A stretch of 12,438 nucleotides of DNA from a bacterium (GCA_021160845.1 JAGHBT010000065.1:1-12438), one strand, 5' to 3'. Counted from the first letter of the stretch, positions 1 through 7,800 are shown. Notes: generated by a model not told the origin, from the letters alone. A program made the numbers and translations.

Positions 1-4
1 AACT

Positions 5-949
5 TTATACAAAATCAACTTCAGAAGCAACAATTTTTTTAATTTCTTCAGCAGTGCCAGCTCTTACGACTTCCCTGCGACGGTCAATTCTCTTCATTAA
101 GCCTGTTAGAACCTTACCGGGACCAGCTTCAATAATCCTTCCATCCCACCTCTTTAGGAGTAACTCCATTGAGTCAGACCAGAGAACCGGATTTGTTAGC
201 TGTTTCGAAAGTGCGCCGATAATCTCCTCCTTGCTACTTACAACACCGGCATCAGCATTGCTTATAATGTCAATTTCAGTATCTCTTATTTTAAAGTCCT
301 TTATATATAATACAAGGTCCTTCTCAGCGGAAGAAACAAGGGGTGAATGAAACGCCCCACTTACGTTTAGCTGAATTGCCTTCTTAGCGCCTTTTTCCTT
401 TGCCATCTCCATTGCCCTATGTACGGCATCAATATACCCCGAAATAACTATCTGACCTGGGCAATTAATATTGGCCAGTACAACTATCGAGTTATCCCGC
501 GAAGAATTCTCACAAATTTTCTTAACATCCGTTTTTTCCATACCAATTATGGCGGCCATAGTGCCAGGTTGCCGTAACCCAGCCTTGTACATTAATTCCC
601 CCCTTCTTCGTACTATCTTCAGAGCATCCATGGCTCCAATCGCCCCTGCTGCCACAAGAGCGGAATACTCTCCAAGACTGTGTCCGGCGGTAATCACAGC
701 TTCAATTCCAGCCTCTTCCTTAAGAATTTTCCAGACTGCTATACTATGAAGCAAAATTGCCGGTTGAGCATTTCTTGTTTCAGTAAGTATCTCTTTATCC
801 CCTTCAAAGCAAATACGAGAAAGGGAGAAACCCAGTGTTTCATCTCCTTCTTCAAACAATCTTTCGGCAATCCGAAACTGCCGGGCAAGGTCTTTGCCCA
901 TTCCAACAAATTGCGAACCCTGTCCCGGAAATATTATTGCTGCTTTCAT
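5..949 (-). CDS. fabD: Malonyl-CoA:ACP transacylase FabD
   Basis: A 314-residue cytoplasmic enzyme that moves malonyl groups from CoA to acyl carrier protein, supplying the extender for fatty acid synthesis. The N-terminal FPGQGSQ motif (residues 7-13), the nucleophile elbow GHSLGE with catalytic Ser91, the RRG arginine near 116, NCPGQIVISG (162-171) and GAFHSP with catalytic His201 are all present and in the usual order. Length is normal for the family (about 310). The ATG at 949 has an AAGGAG ribosome site about 9 bases upstream, 34 bases after the fabH stop, so it is cotranscribed with fabH. The stop lies 5 bases from the window edge; fabG and acpP would be expected beyond. The family call is essentially certain. 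Confidence 0.98.
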   Translation of the reverse strand: MKAAIIFPGQGSQFVGMGKDLARQFRIAERLFEEGDETLGFSLSRICFEGDKEILTETRNAQPAILLHSIAVWKILKEEAGIEAVITAGHSLGEYSALVAAGAIGAMDALKIVRRRGELMYKAGLRQPGTMAAIIGMEKTDVKKICENSSRDNSIVVLANINCPGQIVISGYIDAVHRAMEMAKEKGAKKAIQLNVSGAFHSPLVSSAEKDLVLYIKDFKIRDTEIDIISNADAGVVSSKEEIIGALSKQLTNPVLWSDSMELLLKRWDGRIIEAGPGKVLTGLMKRIDRRREVVRAGTAEEIKKIVASEVDFV

Positions 950-983
950 CTTTCGCTGCTCCTTTTAATCCTTCAAATACAAT

Positions 984-1988
984 TTATCTTCTGAATAATA
1001 TTGCTCCCCAGGTCAAACCTCCTCCAAAAGCCACAAAGAGTACAAGATCACCCTTTTTTACAATCTTTTTGTCCGATTCTACAAGTTCTCCAAATGCTAT
1101 AGGTATACTGGCGGTTGAAGTATTACCCACCCTATCTATATTAATAACAAGCTGTTCCTTCTTTAACTTTAATCTTTTTCTAACTCCTTCTATTATTCTT
1201 ATATTTGCCTGATGCGGTACCAGAAAATCTACATCCTCGGGGCCGAGCCCCGCCTTATCCAATGTTTCCTTCGCTGCCTGAACCATAGCCTTTACCGCGT
1301 ATTTAAATAATTCACTGCCTCTCATATGGAGATACTGTTCACCTTTCTTAAGAGTCTCTTCAGTAAGAGGACTTCTGGAACCTCCACCCGGCAGGTAAAG
1401 CAAATCAGAATATTTACCATCGGTTTTAATGAATGTAGAGAGAATACCTTCTCCCGGCGGGCATTCTTCGACAACCATCGCCCCCGCTCCATCACCGAAG
1501 AGAACACAAGTAGCTCTATCCGTATAATCTGTTATACGTGAAAGTATCTCTACTCCAACAACAAGAATTTTCTTGGCTTTCCCGGAGGAAATCATTGAAT
1601 CGGCAATTGACAGACCGAAAATAAACCCGGAACACGCTGCTGTTAAATCATAAGCGGCAGCATTTTTTGCCCCGAGCATTTCCTGAAGCAAACAAGCGGT
1701 TGAGGGAAAAATCATATCAGAAGTAGCAGTCCCAAGGATTATTTGATCAAGTTCCTCAGCCTTTACTCCCGCATCTTCTAGGGCTTTAATAGATGCTTCA
1801 TATGAGAGATCACTTGCCGCCTGGTCATCCCTCGCAATATGTCTTTCACGAATGCCGCTTCTTTCCACAATCCACTCGTCGGAAGTATCAACCATCTTTT
1901 CAAAATCGGCATTTGTAAGAATCTTTTCAGGTACATAGTACCCTACACCGGTAATCTTTGCTCCTTTTAAAAATCGTTCACCACTCAC
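984..1988 (-). CDS. fabH: 3-oxoacyl-ACP synthase III FabH
   Basis: A 334-residue ketoacyl-ACP synthase III that condenses an acyl-CoA primer with malonyl-ACP, the first committed step of type II fatty acid synthesis. The catalytic triad is visible: Cys119 in LTAACSG, His259 in VPHQAN, and Asn289 in DRVGNTS. The C-terminal FGGGLTWG glycine loop is also there. The start is a GTG overlapping the plsX stop (GTGA, 4-base overlap). An AAGGAGG ribosome site inside the end of plsX sits about 7 bases before it, so translation is probably coupled. The primer it prefers (acetyl or branched) cannot be read from the sequence. Confidence 0.98.
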   Translation of the reverse strand: MSGERFLKGAKITGVGYYVPEKILTNADFEKMVDTSDEWIVERSGIRERHIARDDQAASDLSYEASIKALEDAGVKAEELDQIILGTATSDMIFPSTACLLQEMLGAKNAAAYDLTAACSGFIFGLSIADSMISSGKAKKILVVGVEILSRITDYTDRATCVLFGDGAGAMVVEECPPGEGILSTFIKTDGKYSDLLYLPGGGSRSPLTEETLKKGEQYLHMRGSELFKYAVKAMVQAAKETLDKAGLGPEDVDFLVPHQANIRIIEGVRKRLKLKKEQLVINIDRVGNTSTASIPIAFGELVESDKKIVKKGDLVLFVAFGGGLTWGAILFRR

Positions 1989-2986
1989 GCGGCACCCTCC
2001 TTCATTCGCATTATAATCTTTTCATTGATTTCATCACTGACAAACCTGCTGATGTTTATTATTCCATTCTTGATCGCCCTTGATGAACTGTTACCGTGTC
2101 CAATAAAAATAGCCCCATTGACTCCCAAGAGAGGCATCGCTCCGTACTCCGCGTAATCCAGTTTTTTCTTCAAGTTTCTAAAGGCCGGCTTCATAAGAAA
2201 CCCACCAATTTTAGACAAAAAGGCCTTTTTCATTTCCTCTTTCAGAAAAGCGCTCAGATAAGAAGTAATGCTCTCTGAAAATTTCAGAACTACATTGCCG
2301 ACAAACCCATCAGTAACAACAACATCCACAGAGCCATTAAATATATCCGTTCCTTCTACATTGCCAACAAAATTCAATTCACTACCCTTTAAAAGATTGT
2401 ATGTTTCCCTGATAAGTTCATTACCCTTTGACTCTTCCTCCCCGATATTAAGCAATCCAATCTTTGGATTTTTTGTTCCCAGAAATGCTTCCGTGTATAT
2501 CGACCCCATATAGGCAAACTGCTCAAGATGGTGAGGAGAACAATCTGAATTGGCTCCGCCATCCAGCAACACTGTTCCCTTCCCTTTTGTGGGCATAAGA
2601 ATAGCAATTGCGGGGCGGCTTATTCCAGGTAGCCTTCCCAGTGACAGAAGCGAGGCGGCAACAACAGCACCCGTATTCCCAACGCTGAAAACCGCGTCAA
2701 CCCTTCCCTGTTTTTGTTCCCTTACAGCCACCGACACAGAAGAATCCTTCTTTTTTCTTATGGCAATAGCTGGACCTTCTTTCATTCCAACAACTTCCGA
2801 AGCATTCAAAACTTCGATATGTTCGATCGCGTATCCATTACGTGAAATGGACTCTTCAATTATATCCTTTTTCCCAACAAGCACTACATCAAATTCCCCG
2901 CCGGCTTCCCTCACCGCATCCACCGCACCTTTTACCATAGCCCCGGGTGCATTGTCACCACCCATAGCATCAACTGCTATTCTCAT
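1985..2986 (-). CDS. plsX: Phosphate acyltransferase PlsX
   Basis: A 333-residue peripheral membrane enzyme that makes acyl-phosphate from acyl-ACP. PlsY then uses acyl-phosphate to acylate glycerol-3-phosphate, starting phospholipid synthesis. The family signature DAMGGDNAPG is at residues 7-16. Conserved blocks LDGGAN, NIGEEESKGN, VTDGFVGNV and the C-terminal GHGNSSSRAI follow in order, and the length is normal. The ATG at 2986 has GGAG 5 bases upstream. It lies 77 bases after rpmF and overlaps fabH by 4 bases, the classic rpmF-plsX-fabH order. A TATACT box lies just before the start but lacks a matching -35, so an internal promoter is not claimed. Confidence 0.98.
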   Translation of the reverse strand: MRIAVDAMGGDNAPGAMVKGAVDAVREAGGEFDVVLVGKKDIIEESISRNGYAIEHIEVLNASEVVGMKEGPAIAIRKKKDSSVSVAVREQKQGRVDAVFSVGNTGAVVAASLLSLGRLPGISRPAIAILMPTKGKGTVLLDGGANSDCSPHHLEQFAYMGSIYTEAFLGTKNPKIGLLNIGEEESKGNELIRETYNLLKGSELNFVGNVEGTDIFNGSVDVVVTDGFVGNVVLKFSESITSYLSAFLKEEMKKAFLSKIGGFLMKPAFRNLKKKLDYAEYGAMPLLGVNGAIFIGHGNSSSRAIKNGIINISRFVSDEINEKIIMRMKEGAA

Positions 2987-3063
2987 TCTTTCTCCATAGT
3001 ATAAACCCCGCCACTACAAACCGAAATCAACAAAAAGATCCCCGAAAAGTCAGAAAACATTCC

Positions 3064-3252
3064 CTAACTTTCTTTTTCTTCCTGTTTTATTACTTCGCGT
3101 CCCCCATAGTATCCACAATTCGGACATACCACATGTGGTGGCTTCGGCTGGTGGCAATGAGGACAAGTCGATACAGTAGGACTCGCTATCTTCCAGTGTG
3201 TTCTTCGTTTTCTTTTCTTGGCCTTTGATGTCCTTCTTTTTGGTACTGCCAT
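3064..3252 (-). CDS. rpmF: 50S ribosomal protein L32, zinc-ribbon type
   Basis: A 62-residue ribosomal protein. The highly basic N-terminus begins MAVPKRRTSK, typical of L32, followed by KRKRRTHWK and a zinc ribbon with Cys30, Cys33, Cys43 and Cys46 (CPHC and CPNC pairs). This is the zinc-binding C+ form; genomes with zinc-limitation responses may carry a second, cysteine-free copy, which is not in this window. The acidic tail EEKES is a mild lineage feature. An AAGGAG ribosome site lies 7 bases before the ATG. It sits 29 bases after the DUF177 gene and 77 before plsX, the usual neighbours. Confidence 0.98.
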   Translation of the reverse strand: MAVPKRRTSKAKKRKRRTHWKIASPTVSTCPHCHQPKPPHVVCPNCGYYGGREVIKQEEKES

Positions 3253-3281
3253 CTAATCACTCCTTAACAAATTTAAGAAAA

Positions 3282-3818
3282 TTATTTATTCTCGTCATTC
3301 AACAACTCATTTAAAGGCGCCCATCTGGGATCAATTTCGTCCCTTTCACATCCGCATTCTTCAATATTTAAATTAGCTCCACAGATTGGACAAAGTCCTT
3401 TACAATCCTCAGCACATAATATCTTCATCGGAATACTCAGCAACAAAGATTCCTTTACCATGGGTGAAATATCGTAGCAGGATTCTTCCTCGCTGCTTAA
3501 CAGTACAAAATCACCCTCGGTCGGGCCGCTAAATCCCCTAACATTTTCCTCTCGCTGGAACATAATTTCAAACTCCGCGCTTATCTTTGAGACACAATCC
3601 TCAAGGCACCTACTGCATGTACCGTGAAGGTCACACTCCACATCCGCGGCAAGCAAATAACGGTTGCTCATTGAAGTAACAACCGTTTTTACTCTAACAT
3701 CAGCCTTAAGCAGACCTTCCTTGTTAACAGGTAATTCAAAAACCCCTTCAAATGAAGAAGACTCCTGTTCCGCTACCTGCCTGAGATTGATTTCCATCTT
3801 CGAAAAATCATTACCCAT
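3282..3818 (-). CDS. DUF177 / YceD family protein
   Basis: A 178-residue member of the DUF177 (YceD) family, which in most bacteria is encoded directly before rpmF. Family members have been linked to 23S rRNA metabolism; the exact molecular role is not settled. Visible marks are a CSRCLE pair at about 69-74, an acidic middle, and the C-terminal block CAEDCKGLCPICGANLN followed by CGC and DPRWAPL. The many cysteines suggest metal binding (inference). The ATG at 3818 is 12 bases after the ndk stop with no close ribosome site (GGGAG is about 17 bases away). Coupled translation or an internal start at Met8 is therefore possible. Confidence 0.93.
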   Translation of the reverse strand: MGNDFSKMEINLRQVAEQESSSFEGVFELPVNKEGLLKADVRVKTVVTSMSNRYLLAADVECDLHGTCSRCLEDCVSKISAEFEIMFQREENVRGFSGPTEGDFVLLSSEEESCYDISPMVKESLLLSIPMKILCAEDCKGLCPICGANLNIEECGCERDEIDPRWAPLNELLNDENK

Positions 3819-3830
3819 AAAGCGATTATA

Positions 3831-4235
3831 TTAATCTCCCGAAAACACGATAGCAAGCTCTTTTTCCGCCGATTCGGAAGAATCAGAAGCATGTACCGCA
3901 TTTTCCTGCAGATCAGTTCCATACATGTACCGGATAGTTCCGGGATTTGCTTCTCCAGGATTCGTTGCTCCAACAAGTATTCTCAAGAGCCGAATACTAT
4001 CCTCTTTTTCAAGCTCCATACCAATAACACTACCTGAAGTAATATAAGAAATCAGATCATTAAAAAAAGGCTTATCTTTATGCATAGCATAAAAGCGCTC
4101 AGCTTGTGTCTCTTCAAATCTAAATTGTTTCAATCGTGTTATATTAAAGCGGTTCATTATGAGCAGATCAATAATTGCTCCCTGTTTACCACCCTTTACC
4201 GCTTCAGGCTTTATCATTAAAAACGTCTTATCCAA
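3831..4235 (-). CDS. ndk: Nucleoside diphosphate kinase (TTG start)
   Basis: A kinase that passes phosphate from ATP through a histidine intermediate to other nucleoside diphosphates. I place the start at a TTG (4235) preceded 6 bases upstream by GGAAGG. This gives 134 residues beginning MDKTFLMIKPEAV and puts the active-site histidine (NAVHASDS) at 115, where the family has it. The frame is open back to a GTG at 4268, but that would add 11 non-family residues. GATNP and PGTIR are normal. The following segment RYMYGTD replaces the common RGDF-like stretch, and the residue after the catalytic His is Ala rather than Gly, so it is a divergent subtype. It sits 91 bases after the GTPase gene and 12 before DUF177. 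Confidence 0.95.
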   Translation of the reverse strand: MDKTFLMIKPEAVKGGKQGAIIDLLIMNRFNITRLKQFRFEETQAERFYAMHKDKPFFNDLISYITSGSVIGMELEKEDSIRLLRILVGATNPGEANPGTIRYMYGTDLQENAVHASDSSESAEKELAIVFSGD

Positions 4236-4326
4236 AATTTTCCTTCCTTCCGTAACTCTTAAATTCACCTAACATTATCCTATTACATATCATGCTATTA
4301 CAGCATTCACTTAATGAAATAGATTA

Positions 4327-5643
4327 TTACTTCAGATAATCCTTAAGGACATCTTTAAGGTCCGGGCTGCCTATTTCATCAAGGTCGTAAGAGACCCTTA
4401 CAGACTGCTGTGGAATATTAATAATTCTACCCAGGTCAATGGGTGTGCCAATTACAACAGAATCACAATCAACCTTGGAAATAGTAGTTTCCAGATCCTT
4501 GACCTGCTCTTTTCCATACCCCATCGCCGGCAGAAGAACACCAATATCTGGGTAACGTTCGAATGTCCTAGCTATCTTGCCTGTCGAATATGGACGTGGA
4601 TCAATAAGGTCAGAGGCTCCATATTTAAGGGCTGCCATAACTCCGGCACCATATTTCATCCCGCCGTGCGTAAGAGTCGGTCCATCTTCCACACAAAGCA
4701 CTCTTTTATCCCTTATCGCGTCGGGATTATCCACAGTAAGGGGTGAAGCGGCGTCAATTACAACAGCTTCAGGGTTATACCTGCTGATATTTTCTCTAAC
4801 CGTTTCGATACCTTCAAGATCCGCCGTATCAATCTTGTTAATAACAATAACATCAGCCATCAAAAGGTTCGTAAACCCGGGGTAATATACAATCTCATCT
4901 CCGGGTCTGTGAGGATCAACGACAACAATGTTGAGGTCCGGTTTGTAGAATGAGATATCATTATTACCGCCATCCCAAAGTATTATATCCGCTTCTTTCT
5001 CCGCTTCACGCAGAATGGCTTCATAATCAACACCGGAGTAAATAACTACGCCGCTAACAATATGAGGTTCATATTCTTCCATTTCCTCTATAGTGCATTT
5101 GTGTTTTTCAAGATCCTCCAGAGAACCGAACCGCTGAACACTCTGCTTAGCAAGGTCGCCGTAGGGCATCGGATGTCTTATGGCTACTACCTTCTTACCC
5201 GCTTCAGTCAAGATTTGAGCTATTTTTCTTGTTGTCTGGCTCTTTCCGCAACCTGTACGCACAGCACACACGGATATCAACGGTTTATTACTCTTTATCA
5301 TTGTCGGATCCGCTCCGGCCAAAGTAAAATGAGCGCCGCACGAATTTACAAACTGCGCCTTCTCCATAACATACTGGCTTGAAAGATCGCTATATGAGAA
5401 TAAGACTTCTTCAACCTTTTCCTTCCTGATCAGCTCTCCCAATTTCTCTTCCGGATAAATGGGAATTCCGTCCGGATAAAGCTCCCCGGCAAGTTCGAAA
5501 GGATATTTTCGATCATCAATATCAGGGATCTGAGTGGCGGTAAAGGCCACTACTTCATATGACTTATTATTTCCATAAAGGGTGTTGAAGTTATGAAAAT
5601 CCCTTCCTGCAGCACCCATTATCAAAACTTTCCTTCGTTCCAT
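4327..5643 (-). CDS. Cyclic 2,3-diphosphoglycerate synthetase-like GTPase
   Basis: A 438-residue cytoplasmic P-loop protein. The N-terminal Rossmann-like part has GAAGRDFHNF at 10-19. A Walker A motif RTGCGKSQTT is at 129-138, WDGGNND at 223-229, VVVDPHRPGD at 240-249, and a G4-type NKID at 269-272. This architecture matches the family named after archaeal cyclic 2,3-diphosphoglycerate synthetase. Bacterial members are common but, to my knowledge, uncharacterised. Whether this one makes cDPG is unknown; the Walker A and NKxD motifs say only that it probably binds and hydrolyses a nucleotide. The ATG has AAGG 5 bases and GGAGG 12 bases upstream. It lies between the heptose adenylyltransferase and ndk, with a 14-base palindrome before it. 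Confidence 0.85.
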   Translation of the reverse strand: MERRKVLIMGAAGRDFHNFNTLYGNNKSYEVVAFTATQIPDIDDRKYPFELAGELYPDGIPIYPEEKLGELIRKEKVEEVLFSYSDLSSQYVMEKAQFVNSCGAHFTLAGADPTMIKSNKPLISVCAVRTGCGKSQTTRKIAQILTEAGKKVVAIRHPMPYGDLAKQSVQRFGSLEDLEKHKCTIEEMEEYEPHIVSGVVIYSGVDYEAILREAEKEADIILWDGGNNDISFYKPDLNIVVVDPHRPGDEIVYYPGFTNLLMADVIVINKIDTADLEGIETVRENISRYNPEAVVIDAASPLTVDNPDAIRDKRVLCVEDGPTLTHGGMKYGAGVMAALKYGASDLIDPRPYSTGKIARTFERYPDIGVLLPAMGYGKEQVKDLETTISKVDCDSVVIGTPIDLGRIINIPQQSVRVSYDLDEIGSPDLKDVLKDYLK

Positions 5644-5674
5644 ACCTACCTTGCACCTCCATACTACTCAAGTT

Positions 5675-5688
5675 CAGGAAATTTCCTG
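5675..5688. repeat. 14-base perfect palindrome upstream of the cDPGS-like gene
   Basis: CAGGAAATTTCCTG is a perfect 14-base palindrome in the 68-base gap between the heptose adenylyltransferase and the GTPase gene, about 32 bases before the GTPase ATG. It could be a dimeric repressor site or a short RNA hairpin. No T tail follows, so it is not a terminator. A partial copy (TTCAGG) lies next to it at 5690-5695. Confidence 0.35.
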
Positions 5689-5711
5689 GTTCAGGCCAAA
5701 TTACAGATTCG

Positions 5712-6185
5712 CTACTTACTCCATTTCTTTATCAGCTTACTGGTTGAATAACCATCTACCATCTTTACTCTTTTTACTTCTCCACCTGTTTGAACAACAA
5801 AATCAGCGCCCACTATCTCATCAAAGGAATACTCAGCCCCCTTAACAAGTACATCCGGCTTTAATTTCTTGATTACTTCAATAGGTGTATCCTCTTCAAA
5901 AATAGTTACATAATTGACACATTCAAGATGAAGGAGAATAAACGCCCTGTCATCTTCCGTCGTAAGAGGTCTTCCCTGACCTTTTAACCGTCTCAAAGAA
6001 CTGTCACTGTTAATACCGACAACCAGGCACTCACCGAAACTACTCGCTTCCGTGAGCAATTCAACATGTCCTCTGTGAAGGAGATCAAAACAGCCGTTTG
6101 TAAAAACCACTATGCCGTCTGATTTCTTTTTTTTGAAACCGACAAGTTCATCCGGTTTTATAATTCTATCTTTATACTCATTCAT
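5712..6185 (-). CDS. rfaE2: D-glycero-beta-D-manno-heptose 1-phosphate adenylyltransferase
   Basis: The nucleotidyltransferase half of HldE as a free-standing 157-residue protein. It adds AMP from ATP to heptose-1-phosphate on the way to ADP-heptose for the LPS inner core. The cytidylyltransferase-type motif FTNGCFDLLHRGH is intact (GCFD and HxGH elements). PDVLVKGAEY, the GAD segment and the C-terminal GYSTSKLI (STS element) follow. I chose the ATG at 6185, 4 bases after the kinase stop. The frame also runs back to a TTG at 6212 inside the kinase gene, but those residues (MFLHLFLN) are not family-like. No ribosome site is visible, so translational coupling to the kinase is likely. Confidence 0.95.
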   Translation of the reverse strand: MNEYKDRIIKPDELVGFKKKKSDGIVVFTNGCFDLLHRGHVELLTEASSFGECLVVGINSDSSLRRLKGQGRPLTTEDDRAFILLHLECVNYVTIFEEDTPIEVIKKLKPDVLVKGAEYSFDEIVGADFVVQTGGEVKRVKMVDGYSTSKLIKKWSK

Positions 6186-6189
6186 AATA

Positions 6190-7167
6190 TTAAGAAACAA
6201 ATGAAGAAACAAGTTCTTTTACAGTAACAGCGGCCGTACCAAGTTCCCTCACAACTAAACCGGCAGCCATATTCGCCAGCTCAATAGATTCTTTAAGCCC
6301 GGCCTTCGCGGCAATCGCCGCTGCCAAAACGCTTATAACGGTATCTCCCGCTCCGGTAACATCGTACACTCCACTGGCCATTGTCGGAAAGTGACAAGGT
6401 TCCTGCCCCTTACTGAACAAAGTCATCCCCTCTTCACCCCTAGTAACAAGAACAGCGTTTGCTTCAAGGTCTTCGAGAAGAGATTGGCCTACATCCACTA
6501 GATCCTCTTCAGATCTGATCCTTCTATTATAAAACCCTCCAGCTTCATTCAAGTTTGGAGTGACAATATAAGATCCATGATAGAGGGAAAAACGCTTTTC
6601 CTTCGGATCCACAAGTAACGGTATTGATCTCTCCACACATAATCGCCTGATAGTTTCCATTAATTTCTCCGTTACAACACCTTTTCCATAATCAGAAATC
6701 ACGACCGCTCCGACATCTTCGAGCACCTTTTCCACTATAGCAATCAATTTATCCAGTATCTTCCCCTCTATGTCTCCCTCAGATTCAAAATCGGCTCTCA
6801 CTACCTGCTGATTATGGGCAACAATTCTTATCTTTTCCGTAGTTACCCTTGAATTATCTTCAACGAGGCAGTCCGTTTTGACACCAAGCTCCTTTATAAG
6901 ATTCTGGAGTTCCTTCCCCCTGGGTCCGCTACTCAATACACCCACAAGGGAACATTCAACTCCGAGAGAAACAAGATTCCACGCTACATTGGCCGCGCCC
7001 CCAGGTCTGACATCCGTTTTCCCTACCTTTACAACAGGAACAGGAGCCTCGGGGCTGATCCTTTCAACAAGCCCCCAATAGTATCTGTCCAGCATGATAT
7101 CGCCAATAACAGCAACAGATGAATTTTTCATTCTTTCTGCTATTTCTTTCGATCTTTCGCGATTCAC
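6190..7167 (-). CDS. rfaE1: D-glycero-beta-D-manno-heptose-7-phosphate kinase
   Basis: The kinase half of HldE as a separate 325-residue PfkB/ribokinase-family protein. It phosphorylates heptose-7-phosphate at C1. GDIMLDRYYWG (22-32), RISPEAPVPV (36-45), RPGGAANVAWN (54-64), SDYGKG (158-163), VDPK (186-189), TPNLNE (203-208) and the anion-hole motif DVTGAGDT with catalytic Asp275 are all as expected. The first in-frame start is GTG at 7167 with AAGGG about 7 bases upstream; Met13 is an alternative. It is the first gene of the left operon, about 50 bases downstream of a good promoter. GmhA, GmhB and HldD partners are not in the window. Confidence 0.96.
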   Translation of the reverse strand: MNRERSKEIAERMKNSSVAVIGDIMLDRYYWGLVERISPEAPVPVVKVGKTDVRPGGAANVAWNLVSLGVECSLVGVLSSGPRGKELQNLIKELGVKTDCLVEDNSRVTTEKIRIVAHNQQVVRADFESEGDIEGKILDKLIAIVEKVLEDVGAVVISDYGKGVVTEKLMETIRRLCVERSIPLLVDPKEKRFSLYHGSYIVTPNLNEAGGFYNRRIRSEEDLVDVGQSLLEDLEANAVLVTRGEEGMTLFSKGQEPCHFPTMASGVYDVTGAGDTVISVLAAAIAAKAGLKESIELANMAAGLVVRELGTAAVTVKELVSSFVS

Positions 7168-7221
7168 TTCTTACCCTTTCACCTGCATCTTATCATTTCC
7201 AAAACACATACGGACTGGGAA

Positions 7222-7250
7222 AATATAGCGTTAATCCTCTCCTCAATCAA
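7222..7250 (-). promoter_or_regulatory. Sigma-70-type promoter for the hldE-to-fab operon
   Basis: Read on the minus strand, TTGATT (7250-7245), a 17-base spacer, and TATATT (7227-7222) match the -35 and -10 consensus in 5 of 6 positions each, at ideal spacing. Transcription would start near 7215, giving a leader of roughly 50 bases before the GTG of the heptose kinase gene. It is the only strong promoter-like sequence I see upstream of the nine-gene run. No operator is obvious beside it. Confidence 0.6.
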
Positions 7251-7278
7251 GAAGAAGATAATTTAAAACAGGGACGCA

Positions 7279-7307
7279 TTAATAAAGAAGTTTCTCTATT
7301 TTAATAT
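7279..7307 (+). promoter_or_regulatory. Weak candidate promoter for the DUF3467 gene
   Basis: TTAATA (7279-7284), a 17-base spacer and TAATAT (7302-7307) match consensus at 4 of 6 positions in each box. It would give a leader of about 160 bases containing the hairpin at 7362-7387. A TTGACT at 7324-7329 is a better -35 but has no good -10 partner. This call is tentative. Confidence 0.22.
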
Positions 7308-7356
7308 ACAAATTTCATTACAATTGACTATTTGTCCTGTATTGTTTAACCTTACC

Positions 7357-7387
7357 AAAAACAGAGGAGCTGGTCAACCGGCCTCTG
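7357..7387 (-). terminator. Rho-independent terminator facing the minus strand
   Basis: Arms CAGAGG (7362-7367) and CCTCTG (7382-7387) are extended inward by CTGG/CCGG around a TCAA loop, with a two-base AG bulge: about 10 pairs in all. Read on the minus strand the hairpin is followed directly by TTTTTGG (five T, 7361-7357), the form of an intrinsic terminator. No run of T follows on the plus strand. It would stop transcripts arriving from the dprA-acyltransferase operon, after they had crossed DUF3467 antisense, before they reach the heptose promoter. Confidence 0.55.
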
Positions 7388-7474
7388 CACCTCTGTGATT
7401 ATTATTTCAGGTGCTGACAGTTATTAAGTAACCACGGAAATCAAGATTAAAAACCTTTTAATGAAAGGGAAATT

Positions 7475-7798
7475 ATGGATAAGAAACCACAGCAAATTCC
7501 TATACAGCTGGATGAAAAAGAAGCGGAAGGGGTCTATTCCAACTTCGTATTAACCTCTTTTACCCCGTCGGAATTTGTCCTTGATTTTGCCAGAATGCTG
7601 CCCGGTTTACAGAAGGCTAAAGTTCATTCAAGAGTAATAATGACACCTCAGTCCGCAAAATCACTGGTAGGATTACTCACGCAGACGGTAAGCAAATACG
7701 AGGACAAATTCGGCGAAATCGAGATTAAAGGAAGAAAAGAAAATCAAACAATCGGGTTTCAGCCAGATCCCAACCTCGGATCAGACAAGAAAAATTAA
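7475..7798 (+). CDS. DUF3467 family protein
   Basis: A 107-residue soluble protein and the only convincing plus-strand gene here. The pattern YSNFVLTSFTPSEFVLDFA, then a PGLQKAKVHSRVIMTPQSAK segment (residues 43-62), then a helix with KYEDKFGEI, matches the short DUF3467 family. I know of no established function for the family. The ATG at 7475 has AAAGGG 5 bases upstream. The charged tail (GRKENQ, SDKKN) is variable. The gene is a monocistronic insert between two leftward operons and converges with the acyltransferase gene, whose stop is 52 bases away. No good terminator follows it on its own strand. Confidence 0.85.
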   Translation: MDKKPQQIPIQLDEKEAEGVYSNFVLTSFTPSEFVLDFARMLPGLQKAKVHSRVIMTPQSAKSLVGLLTQTVSKYEDKFGEIEIKGRKENQTIGFQPDPNLGSDKKN

Positions 7799-7800
7799 AA

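Larger units (their letters stand above)
7168..7474. other. Divergent intergenic region, 307 bases
   Basis: This gap separates the leftward heptose operon from the rightward DUF3467 gene. It holds the minus-strand promoter at 7222-7250, an AT-rich stretch at about 7255-7330 with a weak plus-strand promoter, and a strong hairpin at 7362-7387. No convincing reading frame, tRNA or known riboswitch fold is visible in it. Confidence 0.7.

Noticed and set aside
835..1212. A 125-codon plus-strand frame spanning the fabD/fabH junction
   Set aside because: It runs antisense to two certain genes and its peptide looks like a random shadow translation.
2550..2999. A 149-codon plus-strand open frame opposite plsX
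   Set aside because: It is antisense to an unmistakable plsX, rich in Ser, Thr and Pro as expected of a shadow frame, and shows no family motif.
2990..3030. TATACT box just upstream of plsX as an internal promoter
   Set aside because: No acceptable -35 lies at 16-18 bases; the nearest TTGATT is 21 bases away.
4233..4268. GTG at 4268 as the ndk start
   Set aside because: It adds 11 residues absent from the family and puts the active-site histidine at 126 instead of 115.
4292..4306. ATGCT/AGCAT hairpin between the GTPase gene and ndk as a terminator
   Set aside because: Only five AT-rich pairs and no run of T follows on the minus strand; the operon probably continues.
7324..7352. TTGACT as the DUF3467 promoter -35
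   Set aside because: No sequence resembling TATAAT lies at 16-18 bases downstream.
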